Of a DNA stretch of 61,484 bases, positions 53,489-61,262 are shown one piece after another. Each line of letters starts with the position of its first letter. Positions within the stretch are counted from its first letter, which is position 1. Made by a program: the position numbers and the translations under genes. Below the pieces are notes generated by a model, which did no database searches, was not told the DNA's origin, and saw only the letters and a list, made by a program, of their open reading frames with translations. Source of the DNA: Mycolicibacterium vinylchloridicum (GTDB lineage: Bacteria > Actinomycetota > Actinomycetes > Mycobacteriales > Mycobacteriaceae); the NCBI RefSeq assembly GCF_013404075.1, contig NZ_JACBJQ010000032.1, positions 1 to 61,484 on the forward strand, read 5' to 3'.

Positions 53489-54679
53489 TCAGAACAGAAA
53501 GTCGCTGTTGGCCTGCGCCCACAAGGTCTCGAACGAGGGGCGCTGCTTGTCGTCCACCACCGCCGGAGCCACGACGAAGAAGTGCTCGCAGTTCGCCGCC
53601 GCGGCAAGGCGGTGCCGAACGATGCGGTCACCGCCGATGTCGCGGCGGCCGGGCAGCTCGGCCAGGTGGGCATCCATGTCGGCCCGTGACCCGCACGCCA
53701 GGCGGCGCACCGACCGCGCCGTGACGCCCTTGCGGCCCTCACGGCCCGACGGGGTGACCCGGCGAACCTCGTAGACGGCGAAGTCGGTCTCATCCCACAG
53801 CCGGTGGAACGCCACCTCGACCTCGGCCAGTCCGGCCTCGGAGATCATCTGGGCCACACTGCTTCCCGCGATCAGGGTCTGGCGTTCGTTGAGTCGCCGC
53901 GACACCGCCTCCATGAACATCGCCTTCGCGCCGGCCATCGGCTCCCGGCGGTAGCGCTGCACCATGTTGGCCCGGCCTGCCGCCGTCGACATGGCATAGA
54001 CGCAGAACGTGCAGCAGCTCTTGGACCAGGACGTGCCGAGTTTGGACTGCACATACTCAGCGCAGGCCTGTCGATCCATCCCCCACTCGATCAGGGGATA
54101 CCATCCTGTGCGGCGCGAGTTGTTGTACAGCCGGTCCTTATCCGCCCGTCGCTGTTCGCCGGCCTCGAAACCGATGACGTGCCGGTAGGGCTGACCCCCG
54201 GTAACCATGGTGATCACCGGATCGAGTGCCCAACCCTTCGCGTGGACCGAGCACTTGCGGGCACCGCCGAGCTGCGGAACCGTTCCAGCAGTGATCATTT
54301 CGGTCGACAGCCGGTAGTTCCCGTCTATGTGGAGCTGCTGCGGACAGGTGGAATCATCCAGGATCACCACACCGTCCCCACTGCTCGTTGTGGTCCGCTC
54401 CGACCGCGCACATTGGATGTAGCGCACCCCGTTGGCCCGAAACAGCGGAAGCACATGCTTCTCCACATCCCGTGCCGTGGAGGCGAATTCATCACCGGTC
54501 ATCGCCGTCACCACCACCATGTCGGCCAGGTCGAAATCCCGGGCCTGCGGCTCGGTCAACCACCGCAACAACAGACAGGTGCTGTCCAATCCGAGGCCGT
54601 AGGACACCACGACGGACGGACGCCGAGCACCATCGGCGATCCCCGGGATCTCCAATTCCATTGCGCCCGTGTTGAACAT
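53489..54679 (-). CDS. PP-loop ATPase, PAPS-reductase-like (copy 1)
   Basis: This 396-residue protein belongs to the PP-loop ATP-pyrophosphatase superfamily: SYGLGLDST (26-34) is the SGGxDS-type loop. Three or four Cys follow, KCSVHAKG (Cys143) and SCCTFC (222, 223, 226). The layout suits a [4Fe-4S] cluster or persulfide chemistry, as in DndC/TtuA/PAPS-reductase relatives. Start at 54679 is supported by GGAGG 4 nt upstream; ATG at 54661 is an alternative. It is divergent from the 166-residue gene and shares regulon element B with it. Substrate unknown. Confidence 0.7.
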   Translation of the reverse strand: MFNTGAMELEIPGIADGARRPSVVVSYGLGLDSTCLLLRWLTEPQARDFDLADMVVVTAMTGDEFASTARDVEKHVLPLFRANGVRYIQCARSERTTTSSGDGVVILDDSTCPQQLHIDGNYRLSTEMITAGTVPQLGGARKCSVHAKGWALDPVITMVTGGQPYRHVIGFEAGEQRRADKDRLYNNSRRTGWYPLIEWGMDRQACAEYVQSKLGTSWSKSCCTFCVYAMSTAAGRANMVQRYRREPMAGAKAMFMEAVSRRLNERQTLIAGSSVAQMISEAGLAEVEVAFHRLWDETDFAVYEVRRVTPSGREGRKGVTARSVRRLACGSRADMDAHLAELPGRRDIGGDRIVRHRLAAAANCEHFFVVAPAVVDDKQRPSFETLWAQANSDFLF

Positions 54680-54703
54680 CGGTCCTCCGCAAACTCGAGG
54701 GAT

Positions 54704-54745
54704 GGATGGCTATAGCCTACCACAAATGGTAGGCTAAAGGCACCC
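54704..54745. promoter_or_regulatory. Regulon promoter element B, bidirectional
   Basis: GGCTATAGCC (54708-54717) and GGCTAAAGGC (54732-54741), 24 bp apart. TAGGCT occurs on the plus strand (54730-54735) and also on the minus strand (54719-54714), so one element could serve both the 166-residue gene and the divergent PP-loop gene. The distances to the start codons are 39 and 34 bp. Confidence 0.75.
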
Positions 54746-54774
54746 GCCCGTCCGAGACAGATTGGAGAACTCCG

Positions 54775-55275
54775 GTGACCGATCACACCGACGCCCACGC
54801 CGCCGACCTCAGCGCCCTGCGCCGCAACTACACCTTCGACCGGGCCCGTGACGCCATCGTCACCGCCGTCGCTCAGCTCGTCGACGCCCGGGCCACGCTG
54901 ATCCTGGCCGAACGACTGCACGATCACCTCGGCGTCATGGATCACAGACTGCTAACCCACAGCATCCTGACCCTCGACGCCGACCTGCACACGCTGCAGG
55001 AAGGCCTAGCCGCCACCACCGCCGCGCTGGCCCGATTCCGGGGCCTGCCACAGCCCGCCCGCATCAGCGAGTACGTTGCCGACGACGGCGTGCCCGTCGT
55101 GCAGATCGACACCGCGCCCGATGCGGCCCCGATCCGAGTCAACCTCAACGACACCCGCATCCACGACGTCGCCACCGCGCCCCAGGCCGCGACTCCGAAC
55201 ACCGCCGACTACTGGCCTACCGAGGCCGGGCTAGTGGCCCTCAACGCCACGGCCGGTGACTACGGTCGGCACTGA
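54775..55275 (+). CDS. Hypothetical regulon protein
   Basis: This 166-residue protein starts with a GTG (MTDHTDAHAADLSALRRNYTFDR, abridged), 39 bp from a regulon -10. The first 90 residues are helical (coiled pattern), then a beta-rich end (ISEYVADDGVPVVQIDTA). No Cys at all, unlike its regulon partners. Function unknown; divergent promoter with the PP-loop gene suggests a joint role. Confidence 0.65.
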   Translation: MTDHTDAHAADLSALRRNYTFDRARDAIVTAVAQLVDARATLILAERLHDHLGVMDHRLLTHSILTLDADLHTLQEGLAATTAALARFRGLPQPARISEYVADDGVPVVQIDTAPDAAPIRVNLNDTRIHDVATAPQAATPNTADYWPTEAGLVALNATAGDYGRH

Positions 55276-55333
55276 CTCCTCGCCACTCGCTGGCTCAACA
55301 GTTGCGAGCTGGCTGATCTGCGGTCTTCGTCCG

Positions 55334-56248
55334 TCACGCACCAGGCGGCGGGACAACCGCTGTGGTGGCCGGCGCCGCCGAGGCCGGTGGTGCTTCTGAC
55401 GGTATCGCCGCGGCGGGCTGGCCCTGTGCTGGCGGCGCTGGGGGCGCAGGGCTGGCCGGGGCTGGACCGTGGGGCTGCCCCTCGACGGGCGTACCCGAGC
55501 TGCCGGGGGCCTCAGCGGTGGCAGCCTCCGGCGCTGGAGCACCCGCCGGGGTGCCCGTGCTGCCCGTGGGCAACGGGGTGCCCGAACTTCCGGGCAGCGG
55601 GGCCCCGGAGCTTCCCTCGGGGACACCCTCGGCGCCGCTGGCGGCTGGTGTGGCAGGCACCAGGCCTGGTTCCTGCTCAGTGGGGACCGCAGCCGCGGCC
55701 GCCGAGCCGCTGCCCGAGGAGCTGGTGCCGGGTGTGCGACTTGCTCCGGTACTGGCCCCACCGTCGCGCGGTGCTGGCGCCGGTGTAACCCACACCGCCA
55801 GATCGGTGCCGCCGGCGTTGTAGACGACGCTATCGGGCTCGGCCCCGGTCACGTCGAAGTAGAGCTTGCCGGTCGTCTGCTGGCCCTGAGCGATCGTGGC
55901 AGGGTTGACGCCCTGGGGTGTGGCCGCACCGAACAGGACGCGGTAGGTCTCGCCGTTGCGGGCGCGGGCATTGAAGTTCGACACGATCGGGATTACCGAC
56001 CCCGCGAGGGCGGTGTCGGTGGCCGTCGCCTCCCACAGCACCCCATAGACCCGATGCGGGATCACATCGCTGCTGGGCTTGAGGTCTTTGACGGTCCAGC
56101 CCTGCACCACGTCGCCATTGACCAGCTCGGCCTGGCTGCCGAGGGTCGTCGTGGTGGGCTCGGCCAGCACCGCTGGCGCGCCCGAGAGCCCCAGCGCCGC
56201 AGCTAGTGCTGTCGAGGCGATCGCGGTGGAGACGGTTGAGGTCTTCAC
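55334..56248 (-). CDS. MPT63-like secreted protein with Pro/Ser-rich tail
   Basis: This 304-residue protein starts with a GTG at 56248, supported by AGGAGA. A Sec signal peptide (about 1-30, ending PAVLAEP) is followed by an MPT63/DUF1942 domain: SQAELVNGDVVQGWTVKDLK, SVIPIVSNFNARARNGETYR, TTGKLYFDVTGAEPDSVV (each close to MPT63 of M. tuberculosis, from memory). Unlike MPT63 it then has about 140 residues rich in Pro, Ala, Ser and Gly. MPT63 is a secreted immunogenic beta-sandwich protein of unknown role. Confidence 0.85.
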   Translation of the reverse strand: MKTSTVSTAIASTALAAALGLSGAPAVLAEPTTTTLGSQAELVNGDVVQGWTVKDLKPSSDVIPHRVYGVLWEATATDTALAGSVIPIVSNFNARARNGETYRVLFGAATPQGVNPATIAQGQQTTGKLYFDVTGAEPDSVVYNAGGTDLAVWVTPAPAPRDGGASTGASRTPGTSSSGSGSAAAAAVPTEQEPGLVPATPAASGAEGVPEGSSGAPLPGSSGTPLPTGSTGTPAGAPAPEAATAEAPGSSGTPVEGQPHGPAPASPAPPAPPAQGQPAAAIPSEAPPASAAPATTAVVPPPGA

Positions 56249-56403
56249 GGATTTGAGTCTCCTGTCGCTGTCGTCTTCCGTCGTCCAGGTTCCCGACAGA
56301 AAACTGTCGTCCTCTTTGCAAGCTATCAGCCGCTGAGGCCAAACACGCTGGTTACCGAGGAGGCGGGGGCCGGGCACCCCTTCGGCGGGCCGCCCGCCAC
56401 CTC

Positions 56404-56451
56404 GTGTGCAACATCCCCTCTGACATCCGCTGCAACATCGCCTGCAACACG
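56404..56451 (-). repeat. 12-bp-period iteron array 3, inverse orientation
   Basis: On the minus strand the units read GTGTTGCAGGCG (after one flanking base), ATGTTGCAGCGG, ATGTCAGAGGGG, ATGTTGCACACG. On the plus strand TGCAACA occurs at 56407, 56431 and 56443. The degenerate third unit ATGTCAGAGGGG matches ATGTGAGAGGGG of array 2, 23 kb away. Confidence 0.75.
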
Positions 56452-56712
56452 GCCTCTGGCGGCACCCCTAGATGGGCGACCAGGCCAGGTCGAATGCCGG
56501 GTCCTGGCTCGCATCCCGGTGGGCCGGCTTGCACCCAGGCGCAGCCGCGGCCGCGTCGCCCGCAGCCCCGTCGTCGGCCGCCGACGCCGCCTCAACCGGA
56601 TCAACGACAGCCAGGACAAGGCGAACGTCGCCCTACGCCCCGATCTGCCGACCAAGGCTGCTGAGCCGCTAGCACGAAATACACTGCCGCGTATGGCTTT
56701 CAGAGCATAAAC

Positions 56713-56754
56713 GGGTGGCTAAAGCCATCCGTTAGTGGTAGGCTAAAGGCACCC
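56713..56754 (+). promoter_or_regulatory. Regulon promoter element C
   Basis: GGCTAAAGCC (56717-56726) and GGCTAAAGGC (56741-56750), 24 bp apart, with -10 TAGGCT at 56739-56744, 35 bp before the PP-loop gene at 56780. Confidence 0.75.
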
Positions 56755-56779
56755 ATACAGAAAGGCCGCGGAGCCCGCC

Positions 56780-57652
56780 ATGACCGCCACCTCTGAACGC
56801 CCGCAGGGAACCGTCACCGGCGGTGACGTGCCTGACCTGCGTTGCTACGACGTCATTCTGGTCAACTCCAGCGCCGGAAAGGACTCCCAAGCCAGCCTCG
56901 ACGTGGTGGCTGCCGCCGCCCGCCGGGCCGGAGTGGTTCACCGCGTCGTGGTGGTGCATGCCGATCTGGGCGAGGCCGAATGGGATGGCGTGCCCGAACT
57001 CGCCGCCGAGCACGCCACCCACTACGGCCTGCGATTCGAACTGGCCCGCCGCGAACGCAACGGAGCCCTCTACACGATCCTGGATCACGTTCAGCAACGC
57101 CGACTTTGGCCCAGTGCCTCCCAGCGTTGGTGCACATCGGATTTCAAGCGCGGTCCGATCCGCAAGGTGATGACCAAGCTGGTCGCCGAGCTGCGCGACA
57201 GCGGCCAGGTCGCCGGCCGCCCCGTGCACCTGCTCAACGTCATGGGCCTTCGCGCCGAGGAGAGCAGCGCCCGCGCCCGCCGACTGGCCTACTCCCCCAA
57301 CACGGCCGCCTCCAACGGACGTCGCCGCGTCGATGACTGGTACCCCATCCACCACTGGTCCACCAAACAGGTCTGGGAGCGCATCCGCGCCGCCGGCACC
57401 CGCCCCCACCGGGCCTACATCGAAGGCATGTCACGCCTGTCGTGCAGGTTCTGCGTCCTAGCGTCCCGCGCCGACCTGGTGTGCTCGGCTCGCCTGAACC
57501 CCGAGCTGGCCCGCCGCTACGCCGAGGTCGAAGTCGAGACCGGTCACCGATTTCGCGCCGACCTATCGATGGCCGACATCATCGCCGAATCCCAAGCCGG
57601 TGAGCAAGGCGCCTTCATCGCACTCGCGGACCTGCACCCCATCGGGGCATGA
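56780..57652 (+). CDS. PP-loop ATPase, PAPS-reductase-like (copy 2)
   Basis: This 290-residue PP-loop protein has SSAGKDS (30-36), RWCTSDFKRGP (Cys118) and SCRFCVLAS (Cys222, Cys225). The order of loop, single Cys and C-x-F-C-V matches copy 1 at 53489-54679, so the two are related though divergent in sequence. PAPS-reductase-like proteins of this kind occur in actinophages and in sulfur-transfer or DNA-modification enzymes such as DndC. It heads a run of small genes and is under regulon element C. Confidence 0.75.
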   Translation: MTATSERPQGTVTGGDVPDLRCYDVILVNSSAGKDSQASLDVVAAAARRAGVVHRVVVVHADLGEAEWDGVPELAAEHATHYGLRFELARRERNGALYTILDHVQQRRLWPSASQRWCTSDFKRGPIRKVMTKLVAELRDSGQVAGRPVHLLNVMGLRAEESSARARRLAYSPNTAASNGRRRVDDWYPIHHWSTKQVWERIRAAGTRPHRAYIEGMSRLSCRFCVLASRADLVCSARLNPELARRYAEVEVETGHRFRADLSMADIIAESQAGEQGAFIALADLHPIGA

Positions 57653-57677
57653 CCACCCACGCCAGACAGGAGCGACC

Positions 57678-58073
57678 ATGACCGCCAACATCATTCACCC
57701 CGTGCAGGGCCGAGATTTCCACGCCGCCCGCCGCGTAGCGGTGTACAAGAACCTCCACAAGGCCGCCTGGTCGATCAAAGCTCTCGACGGTCCCCACAAG
57801 GGCAAAGTCGTCGCCCACGCCGCATCCGTCGGCCTGCTCGACTGCGCCATGCACGTCGGCCTCACCGCGCAGCAGCGCATCGCCCAGGGCGCACCCCGCG
57901 AGGTGCACGCCTGGATCGCCGGCCGCCTGAGCGAGGTCACCATCGACCACCCCGCCCGTGTCGTATACCGCCCGCACGAACGGCCCGAGTTCTACCTGCC
58001 CAGCACCGGTCACGCCGTGCACACCGCCCCGGCGGTGCTGTTCACCGACCACGCCTACGTCAACGCGGCCTGA
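57678..58073 (+). CDS. Hypothetical protein in PP-loop operon
   Basis: This 131-residue protein starts at an ATG with AGGAG upstream (CAGGAGCGACC), 25 bp after the PP-loop gene. The sequence is His-rich with an alpha/beta pattern (HKAAWSIKALDGPHKGKVVAHAA, abridged). It contains VYKNLHKAAWSIK, the kind of basic patch seen in nucleic-acid-binding phage proteins. Function unknown. Confidence 0.65.
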   Translation: MTANIIHPVQGRDFHAARRVAVYKNLHKAAWSIKALDGPHKGKVVAHAASVGLLDCAMHVGLTAQQRIAQGAPREVHAWIAGRLSEVTIDHPARVVYRPHERPEFYLPSTGHAVHTAPAVLFTDHAYVNAA

Positions 58074-58095
58074 GTCCCTTCGGAAGGAGACCACC

Positions 58096-58539
58096 ATGAC
58101 CACCCCCGCACCAGTCCTGCCCGCCATCCCCGACGACGCCCTGCGCGAGCTGCTCAACGCCTACTTCGTCGCCCGCGACGACCTCTACGAAGCCGAGGCC
58201 GCCGCCGGGCCCGACGACCCCAGCCGCGCCATCAGCCAGCAGGCCGTCATCGACCTCGCCGACGAGCTGGTTGCCCGCTTCGTCCCCGACATCGCCGCCC
58301 GCTGCGCCCTGACCGGCGAAGACCCCGCCGACCTCGCCTACACCGGCCCGACACTGCCCAGCCCAGGCCACACCATCTCAGCCATCCAACCCGGCGTCGG
58401 CCGCGTCTGCGGCTCCGTCGAGGCCGTCAGCGACCGCGGCGTCCTCGTGCAATGGCAGTACACCAACCTGCTGCCCATCACCTACCCCTGCAGTCAAGTG
58501 GTGCCCACCGCGTGGGGATGGCACATCCGCCGCACCTGA
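58096..58539 (+). CDS. Hypothetical protein in PP-loop operon
   Basis: This 147-residue protein starts at an ATG with GGAAGGAG upstream. The first half is helical (ALRELLNAYFVARDDLYEAEAAAG), the second half strand-rich (RVCGSVEAVSDRGVLVQWQYTNLLPITYP, abridged). No motif recognised. It is spaced 22 bp from its upstream neighbour. Confidence 0.65.
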   Translation: MTTPAPVLPAIPDDALRELLNAYFVARDDLYEAEAAAGPDDPSRAISQQAVIDLADELVARFVPDIAARCALTGEDPADLAYTGPTLPSPGHTISAIQPGVGRVCGSVEAVSDRGVLVQWQYTNLLPITYPCSQVVPTAWGWHIRRT

Positions 58540-58592
58540 TCACCCCTGCACCCAACGCACCCCAAACCCCGGCCCGGAGAAAGGAATCCACC

Positions 58593-59099
58593 ATGCCCAC
58601 CACCGATCGCTTCGCCGACAGCGTGCGCCACCACTTCAGCAACCCGCCGCAAGATTGGACCGTCCGCAAGCTCGACACCCGACGTTGGGCGATCGTCAAC
58701 ACCGCCGAGGACATCGTCAGCACCCACCGCACCCGCGCTGACGCCGAGCACAACCGCAGCGCCGGCCCCGACGCGCGGATCTGGGCTGACCGCACCGCCT
58801 GGTATCTGGGCACCAGCACCGACCCACGTTGCCGCGCCCTCACCCCCGAGGAACTGCGCACCATCGCCACCGTGCTCATCGACCTCGACCACCCCGAGGC
58901 CCCCGCCGCCTGCCACCGCGCCTGGCCCGACGCCGAGTTCTGCGACGTGTGCGACCTGCCCCTGCGCGGGCCCAACCGGCTATGCCCCCACTGCGATCAC
59001 TGCGCCACCGAGGGCTGCACCAACCCGCTGGACGACGGCGAAGGTTTCGACGGCTACTGCGGAGATTGCGCCGACCGCCGCGACCACCTATACGCCTAA
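58593..59099 (+). CDS. Small protein with C-terminal zinc-finger-like Cys cluster
   Basis: This 168-residue protein has a DNA/RNA-binding-like front and a C-terminal cluster of Cys and His (FCDVCDLPLRG, LCPHCDHCATEGC, YCGDCADR), enough for two or three metal sites. The start has AGAAAGGAA upstream. It belongs to the same run of closely spaced genes as PP-loop copy 2. Confidence 0.65.
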   Translation: MPTTDRFADSVRHHFSNPPQDWTVRKLDTRRWAIVNTAEDIVSTHRTRADAEHNRSAGPDARIWADRTAWYLGTSTDPRCRALTPEELRTIATVLIDLDHPEAPAACHRAWPDAEFCDVCDLPLRGPNRLCPHCDHCATEGCTNPLDDGEGFDGYCGDCADRRDHLYA

Positions 59100-59296
59100 C
59101 CCCCGCCGAGCGCACCGGGCTGGACTGCGGCAGGTATACGCCGGCCTAGCACCCCGACGTAAACCACCACGACAGTCCAGCCACGTCCGACGGGAAAAGG
59201 GCCGTGCTGCACCCAGGTCCAGGGCGACAACGTCTACCAGCCACCACCGACCAGCCACCCAACCCCCATCACAAGCACAAGGAGCAAGGAGCAGAG

Positions 59297-59590
59297 ATGC
59301 CCGACGACATCGTGGCCCGCGCCAAAGCCGCCCTGGACGGAGTGACCTACGGACCGTGGGAGATCGACGAACGATACCCAATCATCTGGCTGGGCGACTT
59401 CTGTCCGGGATTCCGCATCGAAAGCCACTACAAAGCCGAGGAGAACGCGACGTTCGTCATTGAGTCGCGCAGCCTCGTTCCCGAGCTGATCGCCGAAATC
59501 GAAGCATTGAGAGCAACGGTGGCCAGATTGACCACGAACCCATTCGGGAGCACGGCTGACTCCACGACACGCCTGGCGAAGCGTTTCTGA
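59297..59590 (+). CDS. Ea22-like small protein
   Basis: This 97-residue protein (MPDDIVARAKAALDGVTYGPWEID) resembles the small proteins of actinophages that read A-x-x-A-x-x-G-x-T-x-G-P-W near the front and LVPELIAEIEALRA near the end. The front and end motifs are both present here. The start has AAGGAG about 11 nt upstream. Role unknown. Confidence 0.55.
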   Translation: MPDDIVARAKAALDGVTYGPWEIDERYPIIWLGDFCPGFRIESHYKAEENATFVIESRSLVPELIAEIEALRATVARLTTNPFGSTADSTTRLAKRF

Positions 59591-59680
59591 GTGCGAACGT
59601 CACACGCAGCTCCCCGCACGTCCGTGTCATTCCCGGGGCGAAACCGAAACCGCTGATACACAGGCGACTCCCGCCGCTAT

Positions 59681-59726
59681 GGGTGGCTATAGCCCCCCGT
59701 TAATGGTAGGCTATAGCCATCCACCC
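59681..59726 (+). promoter_or_regulatory. Regulon promoter element D
   Basis: Two perfect GGCTATAGCC palindromes (59685-59694 and 59709-59718) 24 bp apart, with -10 TAGGCT at 59707-59712, 30 bp before the ATG at 59743. This is the cleanest copy of the element. Confidence 0.8.
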
Positions 59727-59742
59727 TCGAGAGGAGCCCCCG

Positions 59743-60294
59743 ATGCCTGAACCGCAACCGGTCACCCTTCGCACCGTGCCGGCCTACCGCTACCGCGAGC
59801 ACCTGCTGTGCCCGACATGTGCCCAGGCGGCGATCCTGCCGATCACCGAAGGTGCCGAGTACGACGACACCGAACACGTCCTCGATGTCGTTGCCCAGGA
59901 CCGCGGCATCGACCGCACCACGGCCACCAGTGACGCCTTCCCGACACCGATTCCGGCCGCCGAAGCCCTCAACCAGACCTGCGGTGAGTGTGAGGCGACG
60001 CTGCTGGAGGGCGACTACTGGACGCTCTACCACGCGGCCCTGGACGCCATCGCCGCCGAGGCCGACTCCGTTGAAGCGCTCATTGCCGTGCTCAACCACT
60101 TCTACCGGGCCGAGTCCGGAGCGGCGTTCCACCCCGGTGGCGCCGACCGCGACCTGTGGAACGTCCTGCGGTGGGAGCGCAGCGACTGGACGACGGCCTG
60201 GTCCAAGGCCAGCTACTGGTATGCGATGCGCGACAGCCAGGGCAACGCCTTCACCTTCACCGAAGGCGACATCGATCGGGGGTCGCAGCCGTGA
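59743..60294 (+). CDS. Hypothetical protein with zinc-ribbon-like Cys pairs
   Basis: This 183-residue protein has two CxxC pairs, LLCPTCAQ (about 22-27) and QTCGECEA (about 79-84), which probably form one metal site, then a helical part (DALDAIAAEADSVEALIAVL in substance) and an aromatic end (ASYWYAMRDSQGNAF). First gene after element D, followed by the redoxin gene. Function unknown. Confidence 0.65.
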   Translation: MPEPQPVTLRTVPAYRYREHLLCPTCAQAAILPITEGAEYDDTEHVLDVVAQDRGIDRTTATSDAFPTPIPAAEALNQTCGECEATLLEGDYWTLYHAALDAIAAEADSVEALIAVLNHFYRAESGAAFHPGGADRDLWNVLRWERSDWTTAWSKASYWYAMRDSQGNAFTFTEGDIDRGSQP

Positions 60295-60341
60295 ACGCCA
60301 TCGCAGCAACGCACCCCAACGAGCAGGACGGAGAAACCGCA

Positions 60342-60599
60342 ATGAACATCACCCTCTACACCAAGCCCGGATGTGTGCAGTGCCGCGCCACCGCCCGCCA
60401 GTTCGACAAGGCCGACGTGCGTATTCAGACCGTCGATGTCTCCGTCGACACCGCAGCCGCGCAACTGTTGGAAGACCTCGGCTTCCGTAGCGTGCCCGTG
60501 GTCATCGCCGACGGGCAGTCCTGGGCCGGGCATCGGCCCGACCGCGTGGACGCAGTGATTCGCCAGAAGGCCGAGGCGATGTCATGCCCGCGACTCTGA
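60342..60599 (+). CDS. NrdH/glutaredoxin-like redoxin
   Basis: This 85-residue thioredoxin-fold protein (MNITLYTKPGCVQCRATARQ) has the active-site CVQC (Cys11, Cys14) and the cis-Pro region SVPVVIADG with WAGHRPDRVD near the end, as in NrdH redoxins that reduce ribonucleotide reductase. In this regulon it could reduce the Cys-bearing PP-loop enzymes instead. It overlaps the next gene by 16 bp. Confidence 0.88.
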   Translation: MNITLYTKPGCVQCRATARQFDKADVRIQTVDVSVDTAAAQLLEDLGFRSVPVVIADGQSWAGHRPDRVDAVIRQKAEAMSCPRL

Positions 60600-61129
60600 G
60601 CGAGGAACAACGCCACCTGATCGCCTTCGTCGCACGGTCCAACGGAACCATGCTGCTGGAGGCCATCATCGACGACCACGCGATGCGGGCTCTGCTCGCC
60701 CGGGCAGGAGGAGCCTCGGGGCGGCCCACCGCCCCCGACGGTGCCCCGGACTGGATGATCAGCTACTGGACCCTCGGAGACAGATTCGTCAGCCCCGGCC
60801 GCGACAAGGTTCGCGTCAACGTCACCGCCGCCCAGGTCCGCAATCTCGGCCGGCGCCTACCCGCCGAGCTGCACGCCGAAATTCGCCGATGCCTCGACGC
60901 CCACCGCGCCGAGCGCGAGCGCACTCGCGAATGGTGCTACTGCCCCTATGCGCACACCGCCCCCAACGCCCACAGTGGCCCGTGCACTCGCCATCACCCC
61001 AGCGACGACGAGGACGCCGAACACCGCCACCGCACGACCGAACTGCGCACCTGGTCGGAAACGCTGCTGCGCCAAGCCCTCCACCCCGCCGCCGGCGTGC
61101 AGCTCGACCTGTTCGCCACCCTCCGCTGA
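60584..61129 (+). CDS. Hypothetical protein ending in a QLDLF clamp-binding-like motif
   Basis: This 181-residue protein has a helical front, a metal-site-like stretch (WCYCPYAHTAPNAHSGPCTRHH, abridged to WCYCPYAH and GPCTRHH) and the C-terminal GVQLDLFATLR. QLDLF is a perfect match to the consensus QL(S/D)LF by which proteins bind the replication sliding clamp. It is translated from a start inside the redoxin gene, so the two are coupled. It may work on DNA during replication or repair. Confidence 0.65.
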   Translation: MPATLSEEQRHLIAFVARSNGTMLLEAIIDDHAMRALLARAGGASGRPTAPDGAPDWMISYWTLGDRFVSPGRDKVRVNVTAAQVRNLGRRLPAELHAEIRRCLDAHRAERERTREWCYCPYAHTAPNAHSGPCTRHHPSDDEDAEHRHRTTELRTWSETLLRQALHPAAGVQLDLFATLR

Positions 61130-61194
61130 ACTCCTGACTTACAGCCGTCGCGGCCACCCGACACGCACTGCGCCACAAGGGTGATGCCGCTATT

Positions 61195-61242
61195 GGTGGT
61201 TGCCTATAGCCACCCATCAATGGTAGGCTATAGGCATCCACC
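61195..61242 (+). promoter_or_regulatory. Regulon promoter element E
   Basis: GCCTATAGCC (61202-61211) and GGCTATAGGC (61226-61235), 24 bp apart, with -10 TAGGCT at 61224-61229, 33 bp before the ATG at 61263. TTGCCT upstream gives an 18-bp-spaced -35. Confidence 0.75.
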
Positions 61243-61262
61243 ACAGGGAGGACGGCCCCACG

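Larger units (their letters stand above)
56249..56779. other. Non-coding region with iteron array and regulon promoter
   Basis: About 530 bp without a natural-looking gene; frames here read as Arg/Pro-rich shadow. It contains iteron array 3 (56404-56451), the palindrome GGCGGGC-C-GCCCGCC (56384-56398), and regulon element C near its right end. Confidence 0.55.

Noticed and set aside
56326..56710. Several 60-110 codon frames on both strands
   Set aside because: Arg/Pro-rich and overlapping each other; the region is better read as non-coding with an iteron array.
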